Both the position numbers and the translations under genes were made by a program. DNA of 64,000 nt from Paenarthrobacter sp. A20 (GTDB lineage Bacteria > Actinomycetota > Actinomycetes > Actinomycetales > Micrococcaceae). Positions 9,495 through 18,677 of the stretch are shown here, one piece after another (within the stretch, counting starts at the first letter, position 1; every line of letters starts with the position of its first letter). A model generated the notes under the pieces. It made no database searches. It was not told the DNA's origin and worked only from the letters and a program-made list of their open reading frames with translations. The stretch covers positions 2,108,001 to 2,172,000 of the forward strand of contig NZ_JALJWH010000001.1 in the NCBI RefSeq assembly GCF_024168825.1, written 5' to 3'.

Positions 9495-10556
9495 TTGGAA
9501 GAGCTCCGTATTGAAGCCAACGGGAACCTCGGCCCCATCGATTCGTCCCGCATCCCGCGCTACGCCGGTGCCGCCACCTACGCCCGACTGCCTCGCCTGG
9601 ACCAGGTCGCCAAGGCCGACGTCACCGTAGTTGGCGTCCCCTTCGACTCCGGCGTTTCCTACCGTCCCGGCGCCCGCTTTGGCGCCAACCACGTGCGTGA
9701 GGCCAGCCGTCTGCTGCGCCCGTACAACCCGGCTTGGGACGTCAGCCCGTTCGAGAACATCCAGGTTGCCGACGCAGGCGACATGGCCGTGAACCCGTTC
9801 AACATCAACGAGGCCATCGAGACCATCCAGCAGAATGCCCTGGACCTCACGGCCGGCGGCAGCAAGCTGGTCACCCTCGGTGGCGACCACACCATTGCCC
9901 TCCCGCTCCTGAGGGCAGCAGCAGAACGCGCCGGCGAACCCATTGCCATGCTCCACTTCGATGCGCACCTGGATACCTGGGACACCTACTTCGGCGCCGA
10001 GTACACGCACGGTACGCCGTTCCGCCGCGCAGTGGAGGAAGGCATCCTGGACACGGAAGCCATCAGCCATGTCGGCACCCGCGGTCCGTTGTACGGCAAG
10101 AAGGACCTCGACGACGACCACCGCTTCGGCTTCGGAATCGTCACCTCCGCTGACGTCTACTACCAGGGCGTCCTGGAGACGGTAGCCAAGATCCGTGACC
10201 GCATTGGCAACCGACCGCTGTACATCTCCGTTGACATCGATGTCCTGGATCCGGCGCACGCGCCCGGAACCGGAACCCCCGAAGCCGGCGGCATCACCAG
10301 CCGCGAACTCCTGGAAATCATCCGTGGCTTCCGCGGCATGAACCTCGTGGGCGCGGACATCGTGGAAGTCGCTCCGGCGTATGACCACGCAGAAATCACC
10401 GGTGTTGCCGGCAGCCATGTAGCTTATGAGCTCGTGACCCTCATGGCAGACAACGCCGTGGAAGGCGACCGTCTCGGCGCTCCGAACGGCTACGCACAGC
10501 AGGCGCTCGGCGCCCGCATTGCCGAGCTCGCCAAGGCAACCGGAGACCAGCGATGA
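9495..10556 (+). CDS. Agmatinase/guanidinobutyrase-family ureohydrolase
   Basis: A 353-aa cytosolic binuclear-manganese enzyme that would hydrolyse a guanidino group to release urea. The metal-ligand motifs [15 protein letters not shown] and [19 protein letters not shown] are complete. The start is TTG 9495 with AAGGAG about 9 bp upstream. The last four bases overlap the ThDP-enzyme start. Agmatine, 4-guanidinobutyrate or 3-guanidinopropionate are all possible substrates. The neighbouring SSS symporter, second permease and ThDP enzyme recall the Pseudomonas gbuA neighbourhood, so guanidinobutyrate is my preferred guess. Confidence 0.85.
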   Translation: MEELRIEANGNLGPIDSSRIPRYAGAATYARLPRLDQVAKADVTVVGVPFDSGVSYRPGARFGANHVREASRLLRPYNPAWDVSPFENIQVADAGDMAVNPFNINEAIETIQQNALDLTAGGSKLVTLGGDHTIALPLLRAAAERAGEPIAMLHFDAHLDTWDTYFGAEYTHGTPFRRAVEEGILDTEAISHVGTRGPLYGKKDLDDDHRFGFGIVTSADVYYQGVLETVAKIRDRIGNRPLYISVDIDVLDPAHAPGTGTPEAGGITSRELLEIIRGFRGMNLVGADIVEVAPAYDHAEITGVAGSHVAYELVTLMADNAVEGDRLGAPNGYAQQALGARIAELAKATGDQR

Positions 10557-12253
10557 TCGACTTCGATCCCGGTACAGCAGCCCCGACAAAGGGGACCAAC
10601 CAGCGCAACGGCGGGGACCTCGTCGTCGAGACCCTCGAAGCGTTGGGCGCAAAGACCGTTTTTGGTATCCCGGGGCAGCACGCGTTGGGTCTTTTTGACG
10701 CCATGGGCCGCGGCAACCTGCACTTTGTTTCCTCCCGGGTGGAGAACAACTCGGCGTTTGCCGCTGACGGCTATTCCCGCGCCACCGGTGAGGTGGGTGT
10801 GCTGTTCCTGTCCACCGGGCCCGGCGCGCTGACCTCCCTTGCAGGGCTGCAGGAGGCTTACGCCACGGGTGTTCCCATGGTGGTTGTTGCCAGCCAGATC
10901 CCGCTTGACGGCCTGGGCGCACGCCGCAAGGGCATGCTGCACCAGCTTGATGACCAGAAGGCCTCGGCCGCGAACGTCACCAAGAGCCAGCGCCTGATCC
11001 AGCACGCTTCCGGGATCCCGTCGGCCATCCAGGATGCCTGGACCGAAGCGATCTCCTCGCCGCAGGGGCCGGTCTGGATCGAAATCCCGCAGAACGTCCT
11101 GTTGGATCCCATCATGGTTCCCCCGGTGGAAGACGCGCTCGCCGAGGCCTTCGATAACCCGCCGCGCGTGGAGTTGATCCGCGAAGCCGTCAAATGGCTT
11201 TCGACGGCGGAACGTCCGGCGATCATCGCAGGCGGCGGTACGCGTCGTGGCCGGGCCGAGAAGTCGCTGCTCTCCATCGCCGAACAGCTCCGTGCCCCGG
11301 TGATCTGCACTCCCGGCGGTAACGGTGCGTTCCCATGGACCCACGAGCTGTCACTGCAGTCGTGGATCGAGGACCGGTACATGACTGACGTCCTCGAAGA
11401 CGCCGACGTGTTGATCGTCATTGGCTCCTCGCTGGGTGAAGTGACCTCCAACTACTTCACCTTTGAACCCCGCGGCCGCATCATCCAGATCGACGCCGAA
11501 CCCCGCGTCCTGGAATCCAACCGGCCCGGGCTTGGCATCCGCGCCGACGCAGGCCAGGCCCTCGCAGCGCTGGACGAAGCCCTCGCTGAGGCGGGTGCAG
11601 CGGATGCGACACAGCGTTCCTGGCATGGCACCAGCCCGGAAGAGGTGGTCAAGGAGTCCTTGGCCAAGGTCACCGCACGCCTGGAATCGCAGGACCTGGC
11701 CAAGGAACTGAAGTTCATGTCGGACATCCGCGAGGCTGTGCCGGCTGATATGCAGACGTTCTGGGACATGACCATCTCCGCTTACTGGGGTTGGAGCTGC
11801 TGGGATGCCCGGCAGGGCCAGTTCCACTCCGCCCAAGGAGCCGGCGGCCTGGGCTACGGCTTCCCCGCAGCAATCGGCGGTGCCGTGGGGCTGGAAACCA
11901 CGGGCAAACCGAGCCGGGTGCTGGCTGTGTCCGGTGACGGTTCCTCCATGTACTCCATCTCCGAACTCGCCACCGCCAAGCAGCACAACGTCCCGGTCAC
12001 CTGGCTGATCGTGGACGACGGCGGCTATGGCATCCTGCGCGAATACATGGTGGGCGCCTTCGGCCAGGCCACGGCCACCGAACTCGCCCGCCCGGACTTC
12101 GTCAAGCTTGCCGAGTCCTTCGGCGTCCCGGCCCGCCGGGTTGCCCCCGAGGAAGTCGGGGACGCGCTCAAGGAGTCGTTCGAAGCGGACGGACCCAACG
12201 TCGTCGTGGTTGAAACGCTGCTGAAGATGTTCGGCCCCACGCATTTGGATTAA
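10553..12253 (+). CDS. Thiamine-diphosphate enzyme, acetolactate synthase-like
   Basis: A 566-aa ThDP enzyme with the three-domain layout of the acetolactate synthase/decarboxylase superfamily. The cofactor-activating Glu is in [17 protein letters not shown] (about residues 60-76). The diphosphate/metal motif runs from GDGSSMYS to VDDGGYG; the usual Asn-Asn is replaced by Asp-Asp, which could still ligate magnesium. It overlaps the ureohydrolase by 4 bp (ATGA), implying translational coupling, so it probably processes a carbon skeleton from guanidino-acid breakdown, perhaps as a decarboxylase. The reaction cannot be fixed from sequence. Confidence 0.8.
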   Translation: MIDFDPGTAAPTKGTNQRNGGDLVVETLEALGAKTVFGIPGQHALGLFDAMGRGNLHFVSSRVENNSAFAADGYSRATGEVGVLFLSTGPGALTSLAGLQEAYATGVPMVVVASQIPLDGLGARRKGMLHQLDDQKASAANVTKSQRLIQHASGIPSAIQDAWTEAISSPQGPVWIEIPQNVLLDPIMVPPVEDALAEAFDNPPRVELIREAVKWLSTAERPAIIAGGGTRRGRAEKSLLSIAEQLRAPVICTPGGNGAFPWTHELSLQSWIEDRYMTDVLEDADVLIVIGSSLGEVTSNYFTFEPRGRIIQIDAEPRVLESNRPGLGIRADAGQALAALDEALAEAGAADATQRSWHGTSPEEVVKESLAKVTARLESQDLAKELKFMSDIREAVPADMQTFWDMTISAYWGWSCWDARQGQFHSAQGAGGLGYGFPAAIGGAVGLETTGKPSRVLAVSGDGSSMYSISELATAKQHNVPVTWLIVDDGGYGILREYMVGAFGQATATELARPDFVKLAESFGVPARRVAPEEVGDALKESFEADGPNVVVVETLLKMFGPTHLD

Positions 12254-12266
12254 ACAGACCCAAAAA

Positions 12267-12305
12267 CAGCCAGCCCCGCAAGGTCATCCGTGCGGGGGCT
12301 GGCTG
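12267..12305. terminator. Bidirectional rho-independent terminator
   Basis: Arms 12267-12280 and 12291-12305 form a GC-rich stem with one bulged G, flanked by an A-rich run on the left and CTTAA on the right. It lies between the convergent ThDP-enzyme and MFS genes. Confidence 0.8.
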
Positions 12306-12316
12306 CTTAAGGACAC

Positions 12317-13651
12317 TCAGTCGAGTTCGCGCTGGGTGCCCTCAGGAGTGAGTTTCACAGCGACAACCGCGGCAAGCATCGCGGCGATCCAGAACACCGC
12401 GATGAGCCACAGGCCACCGCCGGCTGCGAGGCTGAGGCCGGCGACGATCATGGGAGTGAAGCCGGCACCGATCATCGAGGCACCTTGATAGGCCAGGGAC
12501 GCGCCGGTGTAGCGGTTGCGGGTGGGGAACTGTTCGGCCACGTAGGCGGCAATGGGCCCGTAGAGGAAGCCTTGCACGAGGCCATTGCCCAACACGATGG
12601 CCAGGGCAAATGCCCACAGGTCGCCGTTGTTGATGAGCAGCAGGATGGGGTAGGCAAGGACAGCGCCCAGCAAGGATGCGCCAATAAGGACGCGGCGTCG
12701 GCCGATCCTATCGCTGAGGCGTGCCGAGTAGAAGCAGATGATCAGCGTGAGAAGTGCCGCGAAAGCCTTGATGTTCAGGACACCGTTCTTGTCAGCACCG
12801 TTCTCAACGGCCACCGAGACACCCCACACGGTGGTCATCGACTGGCACACATAGAACGCTGTGGTTGCCAGCAACCCGAGCACCACGGCGCGGCGGTTGT
12901 TCTTGAGGACGTCGAGCAGGGGGACCCGCCGTTTGGATCCTTCCGCTTCCAGTTTCTGGAAGGCAGGAGTCTCGGAGACTTTGAGGCGGATGACCATACC
13001 GACGGCGATCAGCGCGGCGCTGAGCAGGAACGGTACGCGCCAACCCCACGCCAGGAAGTCGTCGCCGGAGAGTGCTGCGAACAGGGACAGCGCGAGCGTG
13101 CCCAGGATGGCTCCAGCCGGGCCTCCGGCGTTGGCGAAAGCTGCCGCGAATCCGCGGTGCTTCTTGGGCGCGTGCTCTATGGCCATGAGGGCAGCGCCAC
13201 CCCACTCGCCGCCCACAGCGACGCCCTGGACCAGCCTGAGCACCACCAACGCGATGGGCGCGGCAATGCCGATCTGGGCCGTGGTTGGCAGCAGTCCGAT
13301 CATCGTGGTCCCAAAACCCATGATGAGCATGGAGAGGACAAGCATCTTCTTGCGGCCCATCCGGTCTCCGAAGTGGCCGAAGATCAGGCCGCCAAGGGGT
13401 CGGGCAATGTAACCGACGGCGAGCGTGACAAAGGACGCGAAGAGCGCGAAGCCGGGGCCGAGATTGGCGAAGAAGACCTTGTTGAACACCAAACTGGCGG
13501 CTGTGGCGTAGAGCATGAAGTCGTAGTACTCGATCGCACTGCCGATGAAGCTGGAGGCAAGGATGCGGCGCATGTCCTTGGACTTCATGGAATTCTCAGG
13601 TGCGAGGGGCGCCGTTCCTGGCAGGATGTCCTGCGGTGATGCTGGGCTCAT
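12317..13651 (-). CDS. MFS transporter, metabolite:H+ symporter type
   Basis: A 444-aa, 12-helix major facilitator protein. The N-terminal FIGSAIEYYDFMLYATAAS block and the loop FGDRMGRKKML are typical of the MHS family, which imports organic acids or aromatic compounds. ATG 13651 has GAGGA upstream. It follows the MBL-hydrolase gene by 30 bp on the same strand and is probably co-transcribed with it under the divergent LysR regulator. Substrate unknown. Confidence 0.85.
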   Translation of the reverse strand: MSPASPQDILPGTAPLAPENSMKSKDMRRILASSFIGSAIEYYDFMLYATAASLVFNKVFFANLGPGFALFASFVTLAVGYIARPLGGLIFGHFGDRMGRKKMLVLSMLIMGFGTTMIGLLPTTAQIGIAAPIALVVLRLVQGVAVGGEWGGAALMAIEHAPKKHRGFAAAFANAGGPAGAILGTLALSLFAALSGDDFLAWGWRVPFLLSAALIAVGMVIRLKVSETPAFQKLEAEGSKRRVPLLDVLKNNRRAVVLGLLATTAFYVCQSMTTVWGVSVAVENGADKNGVLNIKAFAALLTLIICFYSARLSDRIGRRRVLIGASLLGAVLAYPILLLINNGDLWAFALAIVLGNGLVQGFLYGPIAAYVAEQFPTRNRYTGASLAYQGASMIGAGFTPMIVAGLSLAAGGGLWLIAVFWIAAMLAAVVAVKLTPEGTQRELD

Positions 13652-13681
13652 GTGATTCCTCAGGTTGCTGGGGTCCGGCCG

Positions 13682-14710
13682 TCAGCGTTGACGGGCGAAC
13701 GGAATGACGTCGAGATCGTTGGGGACGGTGAACTTTCCCGTGAAGTGTTCTGCGGCCTCGTGCCAGACAGATGCGGAGGCCGAGCCCGGAACGAGGTGAT
13801 GCAGGGCCAGGTGCCCGGCACCGGCGGCTTCGGCCAGTTTCGCTGCCTCGCGGACGCTGGTGTGGGACTTGTAATGGTGGTCCCGCGCGGCCCGGCTGCC
13901 ATCGTCGGTCTTGTCCGCATACAGCGATTCCACCCACGCGAAGTCGATGGCCTCATGCAACAGGAGGTCCGTGTCCTGGGCCAGGGTGATCATGTTTTGC
14001 GTGTAGGCGGTATCGCCGGAAATCGTCACGGAGCCCTCGGCAGTCTCGAAGCGGAAGGCGAACGCCGGAGCAACCGGCGGGTGCTCCACCAGGATGGCGG
14101 TCACGGTGACAAGCTCATCCCGGTAGACCTCGAACGGCTCCATGTCCGGCGTTGGATTGCTGTTGGGGTGGTACCCGGTTTCGACTGGTATCCGGAGATC
14201 TTCGGCCTTGAAGATTTCCAAGGGGCTGGGCCGGAGGCTGTCCAGGATGCGGTCATTGAGGTCCGTAGCGTGGGCGGCCATGAGTTGCTCGAACATCTGC
14301 CGGGTACCCGGCGTCGGATTCTCCGGCGCCAGCGGAAGAGGCTCGACGACGGCGCGCGGCGACACCGGGGGAAGCTCACCCCGGTTGCCCGGGCCAATGA
14401 TCCTGACCGGATTATCGGTGCGATCAGCAAGGGCGTACAGGCCAAAGATGCCCAGGCCGGCCAGATCATAGACATGGTCCGAATGGAGGTGGGTGATGAA
14501 GAGCGCCCTCAAATCCTTGAGTTCCAGGCCTGACTGGCTGAGCCTGCGTCCGGCGCCTTGGCCGAAATCCACCAGGTAGAAGGCCTCTCCCACCACCACG
14601 GCAGTGGCGATTCCCGTGCGCTCGCCGGTTTCGGCTGCCGCCCACCATCTGGGGCCGCCGGCGGTCCCCAGGGTGACGATGTGCGGTTTCAGGGATGACG
14701 TCAGTGTCAC
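13682..14710 (-). CDS. MBL-fold metallo-hydrolase (RNase Z-like)
   Basis: A 342-aa protein starting at GTG 14710 behind AAGGAGA. The metal motif THLHSDHVYDLAG (about residues 74-86), an Asp in SGDTAYTQN and a His in LALHHLVPG give the metallo-beta-lactamase set. Similar proteins are annotated as arylsulfatase- or RNase Z-like hydrolases. Clustering with an organic-acid-type transporter and a LysR regulator suggests a small-molecule ester or lactone hydrolase rather than a tRNA nuclease; this is inference. Confidence 0.8.
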   Translation of the reverse strand: MTLTSSLKPHIVTLGTAGGPRWWAAAETGERTGIATAVVVGEAFYLVDFGQGAGRRLSQSGLELKDLRALFITHLHSDHVYDLAGLGIFGLYALADRTDNPVRIIGPGNRGELPPVSPRAVVEPLPLAPENPTPGTRQMFEQLMAAHATDLNDRILDSLRPSPLEIFKAEDLRIPVETGYHPNSNPTPDMEPFEVYRDELVTVTAILVEHPPVAPAFAFRFETAEGSVTISGDTAYTQNMITLAQDTDLLLHEAIDFAWVESLYADKTDDGSRAARDHHYKSHTSVREAAKLAEAAGAGHLALHHLVPGSASASVWHEAAEHFTGKFTVPNDLDVIPFARQR

Positions 14711-14765
14711 GGGTGTCTCCTTCGACGTTGGCTTTTCTCCAGTGTGGCCCGGCTCCCTGCGCTTG

Positions 14766-14771
14766 TATAAT
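14766..14771 (+). promoter_or_regulatory. -10 element of the LysR gene
   Basis: A perfect TATAAT lies 33 bp before the LysR start codon in the 94-bp divergent intergenic region. No good -35 is seen 17 bp upstream. Confidence 0.4.
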
Positions 14772-14804
14772 CAATCAATTCTAAGAAGTTCATAAGGAGA
14801 ACTG

Positions 14805-15704
14805 ATGGCCGAGTTCACCCTGCGCCAGCTCGAGTATTTTGTGGCCGTGCTCGATCATGGCTCCCTCACCAAAGCTGCGAGCGAAAGCAACATCTCCCAG
14901 GCCGCTGCCTCAATGGCAATCGCCCAATTGGAAAAAAGCCTCGGCCTGGACCTGCTCATCCGGACCCGCGCCAAGAGGGTGGAGCCCACGCCGGCGGGAC
15001 TTGAACTCGGCGTCCGTGCCCGGCGAATCCTCGGGGAAACGGCGGATCTGCAGGCCGGGGCACTGATGCGGTCCCATGAAGAGATGCGCGGCCGGGTGTC
15101 CATCGGCTGCATGGTGGCCATTTCGCCCCGGGTGATCCCGGAACTCATCGGCTATTTCGCGGAGAAGTGGCCCGAGGTGGAGCTCGACTTTGTGGAGGGC
15201 GCTGCCGAAGACCTGCAGAAGGCGGTGGGGGAGGGTGAACTGGACCTCGCGTTTGTCTACTCCCTTCAGGTGGTGCCGGGCGTGGATGTGGTCAAGGTGG
15301 TGGAGTCGCGTCCGCAGTTCATGCTGGCCGCGAGCCACCCCCTGGCGGGAAGGGCATCGCTACGCTTCGCCGACCTCGCCAGCGAGGATGTCATCCTCTT
15401 CAACGTGCCGCCCAGTGCCGAGCGCGTCACGGCCATGTTCCTCTCGGCGGGCATTGAGCCGAAGGTCCGCTGGAAAAGCGTGGTGGCGCAGACCATCCGC
15501 GGCGTGGTGGCCAGCGGAAGGGCTATCTCCGTCACTCACGCGTGGCCGGGGGTCGCGCCTGTTTACGCGGACGCCAAAGTTGCCCTGGTGCCCATTGAAG
15601 ACGATCTCCCTGAGAGTTGGCTCGTCGCTGCCGTGCCCCCGGGGATCACGCGGCCACGCAGGGTAGATGAGGTCATCAAGGCAGCGATCCACCTGGCCCG
15701 GTAA
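14805..15704 (+). CDS. LysR-family transcriptional regulator
   Basis: A 299-aa regulator starting at ATG 14805 behind AAGGAGA. Residues 2-62 form the winged helix-turn-helix (FTLRQLEYFVAVLDHGSLTK, SNISQAAASMAIAQLEKSLG). The rest is the substrate-binding-like effector domain beginning at RGRVSIGCMVAISPR. It is divergent from the MBL hydrolase/MFS pair and is the likely activator of that pair; the inducer is unknown. Confidence 0.9.
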   Translation: MAEFTLRQLEYFVAVLDHGSLTKAASESNISQAAASMAIAQLEKSLGLDLLIRTRAKRVEPTPAGLELGVRARRILGETADLQAGALMRSHEEMRGRVSIGCMVAISPRVIPELIGYFAEKWPEVELDFVEGAAEDLQKAVGEGELDLAFVYSLQVVPGVDVVKVVESRPQFMLAASHPLAGRASLRFADLASEDVILFNVPPSAERVTAMFLSAGIEPKVRWKSVVAQTIRGVVASGRAISVTHAWPGVAPVYADAKVALVPIEDDLPESWLVAAVPPGITRPRRVDEVIKAAIHLAR

Positions 15705-15730
15705 GCCCTCCTCCTCATCTTTAGTTTCCC

Positions 15731-15760
15731 AAAGCAATCAAATAAGGTTATAGTTGCTTT
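15731..15760. promoter_or_regulatory. Candidate MarR operator over its own promoter
   Basis: An inverted repeat AAAGCAA-N16-TTGCTTT encloses a likely -10 element (TATAGT, 15749-15754) about 35 bp upstream of the MarR start codon. The position fits autorepression of the MarR-efflux operon. Confidence 0.45.
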
Positions 15761-15787
15761 AGGCAAACAAAAAGAGGGGTGTTTCCC

Positions 15788-16270
15788 ATGTCCGTCGGTT
15801 CTGCCACAGCGACCGATCTTGTGCATCAAATCTTCGACCTCCAGCGCACTCTGCGCTGTGTGGTGACCGCCCACATGGCCCGCGTTCCCGACGTCGGAAT
15901 GGCAGTCCAGGGCGTCATGCGGTTCATCGGCGAGGGGGAGACCCGCGCTACGCACCTGGCCACGCGCCTGGGCGTCAGCGCCCCGGTGCTCAGCCGGCAC
16001 ATCACCGAGCTGGAAGAGCTTGGCTTCGTGGTCAGGCGGCCCGATCCAGCGGACGGAAGGGCCCAACTCCTCGCCCTCACGGACAGGGGCGCGGCGAAGC
16101 TGCACGAATTCGAAGAACAACGCAGCGTGAGACTGCGGGATTACCTGGCGGATTGGAGCGAGGCAGACGCCCTCGAGGCCTCCCAGGTCATCAACAAACT
16201 CACGGAGTCCCTCAAGGACTCAATCCGGGCAACGGCGGCCGGCTCCATCACAACAAACCAGACAGCTTAG
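15788..16270 (+). CDS. MarR-family regulator
   Basis: About 160 aa. The ATG at 15788 is preferred over the GTG at 15779 because AGAGGGG is optimally spaced before it. The winged helix region ATRLGVSAPVLSRHITELEE and the wing VVRRPDPADGRAQLLALTDRG are typical MarR features. It lies 9 bp before a DHA2-type efflux gene, and is the likely ligand-responsive repressor of that exporter. Confidence 0.9.
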   Translation: MSVGSATATDLVHQIFDLQRTLRCVVTAHMARVPDVGMAVQGVMRFIGEGETRATHLATRLGVSAPVLSRHITELEELGFVVRRPDPADGRAQLLALTDRGAAKLHEFEEQRSVRLRDYLADWSEADALEASQVINKLTESLKDSIRATAAGSITTNQTA

Positions 16271-16279
16271 GAGCCAAGC

Positions 16280-18355
16280 ATGGCCACACCAGCAGTTCAG
16301 CACACCAAGGCGGTGGACGCCTCAGTTAACAAGGCCGCCGCGCCCATGACGCACCGTCAAATCATGGAAGCCCTGACGGGCCTCCTGGCGGCCTTCTTCA
16401 CGGCGATCCTCAGCAGCACGATCGTCGCCAACGCACTGCCCACCATCATGTCCGAACTCAAGGGCACGCAAACCGACTTCGCCTGGGTCATCACGGCCGC
16501 GTTGCTGGCGAACGCTGCAACCACGCCCATCTGGGGCAAGCTCGCGGACCTCTTCGACAAAAAGCTCCTGGTCCAGCTGAGCATCATCATCTTTGTGGCC
16601 GGTTCCGTCATGGCCGGTCTGTCCGAAACGATCCCCCTGCTGCTGACCGCACGCGTCATCCAGGGTGTAGCGATGGGTGGCCTCACGGCCTTGGCGCAAG
16701 CCATCATCGGCTCCATGATCCCGCCGCGTGATCGTGGTAAGTACTCCGGCTACATGGGTGCCGTCATGGCCGTCGGCACCGCCGGTGGCCCGCTGCTGGG
16801 TGGCTTCATCGTTGACAGCCCGCTCGGCTGGCGCTGGACGTTCTTCGTCTGCGTGCCACTGGCCGTCGTCGCGCTCATCCTGCTCCAGGTGACCCTGAAG
16901 ATCCAGCACATCAAACGGCCCGCCAAGATCGACTGGCTCGGCTCCATCCTGCTGACTTCGGGCGTGAGCCTGCTCCTGATCTGGGTCTCCTTCGCCGGCA
17001 ACCCGGACTACTACGACTGGTTCTCCTGGCAGTCGGCCCTCATGGTGGGTGGCGGCGTAGCGCTGCTGGCCGTCCTGGTATTCGTGGAAACCAAGGTTGC
17101 CCAGCCGATCATCCCGCTGAAGATCATCTCCGAGCGCACCACGGCCCTGGCCATCGTCGCGTCGGTTGCTGTCGGCATCGCCATGTTCGGTTCCTCCACG
17201 TTCCTGGGTCAGTACTTCCAAGTTGCCCGCGGCGCCACGCCCACCGAGGCCGGCCTGCTGACGCTGCCGATGATCGCCGGCAACCTGATTGGTTCCGTCG
17301 CGTCCGGCATCCTGATCAGCCGCTTCGGTAAGTGGAAGAGGTTCCTGATCGCAGGCTCCGTCCTGCTGATTGGCGGCCTCGCATTCGCCGGAACCATGGA
17401 CCACACCACTGAACTGTGGATCGTCGCGATCTACACCGGCGTGTTCGGCCTGGGCCTTGGCATGCTGATGCAGAACCTGGTGCTGGCCGTGCAGAACACG
17501 GTCCAGGCCAAGGACATCGGAACCGCGAGTGCCTCCGTGGCATTCTTCCGCTCGGTGGGTGGCGCAATCGGCGTTTCCGTCCTGGGCGCCATCATGTCCA
17601 ACCACGTGAAGGACCTGGCCGTTGAAGGCATGGCCGCTGCAGGCATCCCCGTCCAGGGTGGCGCTTCAGGAGCCAGCATGGACCTCGCCGACATGCCCGC
17701 TCCCATCGCCGAGATCATGCGTGCTGCCTATGGCGACGCCACAGCACAGATCTTCCTGATCTCCGCGATCATCAGTGTCGTGGCCCTCCTGGCCGTACTG
17801 TTCATCAAGGAACGTCCGCTGCGCCGCACCGTGGATGCCGCTCCTGAGAAGGAACTCATCGCCACAGCATCGGGAGACGCCGGGATGTCGCTGGACACCT
17901 CTTCCTTGGACGCCGTGAAGGCGGACGACGACGGCGGCAACGCCTTTGGTGCCGGACGCACTGTTTCCGGGGCCGGGCATCAGGCTCCGAAGCAGGATTC
18001 CGGGGCAGACCTGGACCTCGAGTTTGCCCGGATCCTCACGCAGGAACGCCCGCACCCCACGGCTGCTGTCAAGGAAGCAACTGATGTGAAGGAAGTGCAG
18101 GAACAGCTGACCCGCACCCAGTACGTACTGGCGGAGCAGCAGTTGCAGCTCAGCCGTGCCAATGTGGAACTGCAGGCGCGGTTGAGGGAACAGCAAACAA
18201 TCGCGGAGCAGCAGGCCAACACCGCAGGGGAACTCGCTGCGATCCGGAAGGAACTCAAGCGCGAACGCAGGCAGCAAGAGCGGATGGCGTTGTTGCTGCT
18301 GCAGGGTGTTGAAGCGCGCGAAGCCCGTCCGGACCACGGAAAGCACGCAGGCTGA
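16280..18355 (+). CDS. DHA2/EmrB-type MFS drug exporter with coiled-coil tail
   Basis: A 691-aa protein. Residues about 25-515 form the 14-helix DHA2 core (motif A as KLADLFDKKLL; GGPLLGGFIVDSPLGWRWTF). Unusually, about 170 further residues follow the last helix: an acidic/Ser-rich linker, then about 75 residues of Gln/Glu/Leu-rich predicted coiled coil (for example EQQLQLSRANVELQARLREQ) on the cytoplasmic side. It is probably a multidrug or metabolite exporter controlled by the upstream MarR protein. Confidence 0.85.
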   Translation: MATPAVQHTKAVDASVNKAAAPMTHRQIMEALTGLLAAFFTAILSSTIVANALPTIMSELKGTQTDFAWVITAALLANAATTPIWGKLADLFDKKLLVQLSIIIFVAGSVMAGLSETIPLLLTARVIQGVAMGGLTALAQAIIGSMIPPRDRGKYSGYMGAVMAVGTAGGPLLGGFIVDSPLGWRWTFFVCVPLAVVALILLQVTLKIQHIKRPAKIDWLGSILLTSGVSLLLIWVSFAGNPDYYDWFSWQSALMVGGGVALLAVLVFVETKVAQPIIPLKIISERTTALAIVASVAVGIAMFGSSTFLGQYFQVARGATPTEAGLLTLPMIAGNLIGSVASGILISRFGKWKRFLIAGSVLLIGGLAFAGTMDHTTELWIVAIYTGVFGLGLGMLMQNLVLAVQNTVQAKDIGTASASVAFFRSVGGAIGVSVLGAIMSNHVKDLAVEGMAAAGIPVQGGASGASMDLADMPAPIAEIMRAAYGDATAQIFLISAIISVVALLAVLFIKERPLRRTVDAAPEKELIATASGDAGMSLDTSSLDAVKADDDGGNAFGAGRTVSGAGHQAPKQDSGADLDLEFARILTQERPHPTAAVKEATDVKEVQEQLTRTQYVLAEQQLQLSRANVELQARLREQQTIAEQQANTAGELAAIRKELKRERRQQERMALLLLQGVEAREARPDHGKHAG

Positions 18356-18677
18356 ATCTGGCCCCCATTCGAAATTCCCGGTTGTCCTGCGCCGGGGGCA
18401 GCGAACGAGTGCGGGACCAAGGCGCCGGCTGGAATACCAGCCGGCGCTTTGCTGCCTCTGCTGCTGCCTCTGCCCCTTGGGCTGCTGTGTCTGCCCCTTG
18501 GGGTGCTCCGGCAGGGGAGCACCCCGCGACACGGCGGATACTCCGCTGGGATGATCTTTTCCGTAAGTTGTTTCGCCGGGGCAACGGATTTCGTAGAGTA
18601 GGGAGGCTAATACTGTCAGCCCCCGCTGCAACACTTCTCTTATCTCATTCACGCACTCTTTCTAAGGACCCGTGGGC
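18356..18677. other. Intergenic region with two strong hairpins
   Basis: No gene is seen. It holds the terminator at 18422-18447 and a second perfect 10-bp stem (18500-18509 with 18516-18525). Between them CTGCCCCTTGGG occurs twice in a short direct repeat. The last 80 bp presumably carry the ABC-exporter promoter. Confidence 0.6.
18422..18447 (+). terminator. Terminator after the DHA2 exporter gene
   Basis: A perfect 11-bp stem (18422-18432 with 18437-18447), a 4-nt loop and a short T-tract follow the exporter stop codon by 66 bp. Confidence 0.75.

Noticed and set aside
9387..10922. 511-codon minus-strand ORF opposite the ureohydrolase
   Set aside because: The plus strand has complete metal motifs and a ribosome-binding site; the antisense frame has neither.
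16322..17605. 427-codon minus-strand ORF opposite the DHA2 exporter
   Set aside because: Low-complexity His/Asp/Gln composition that mirrors the transporter codons; no start signal.
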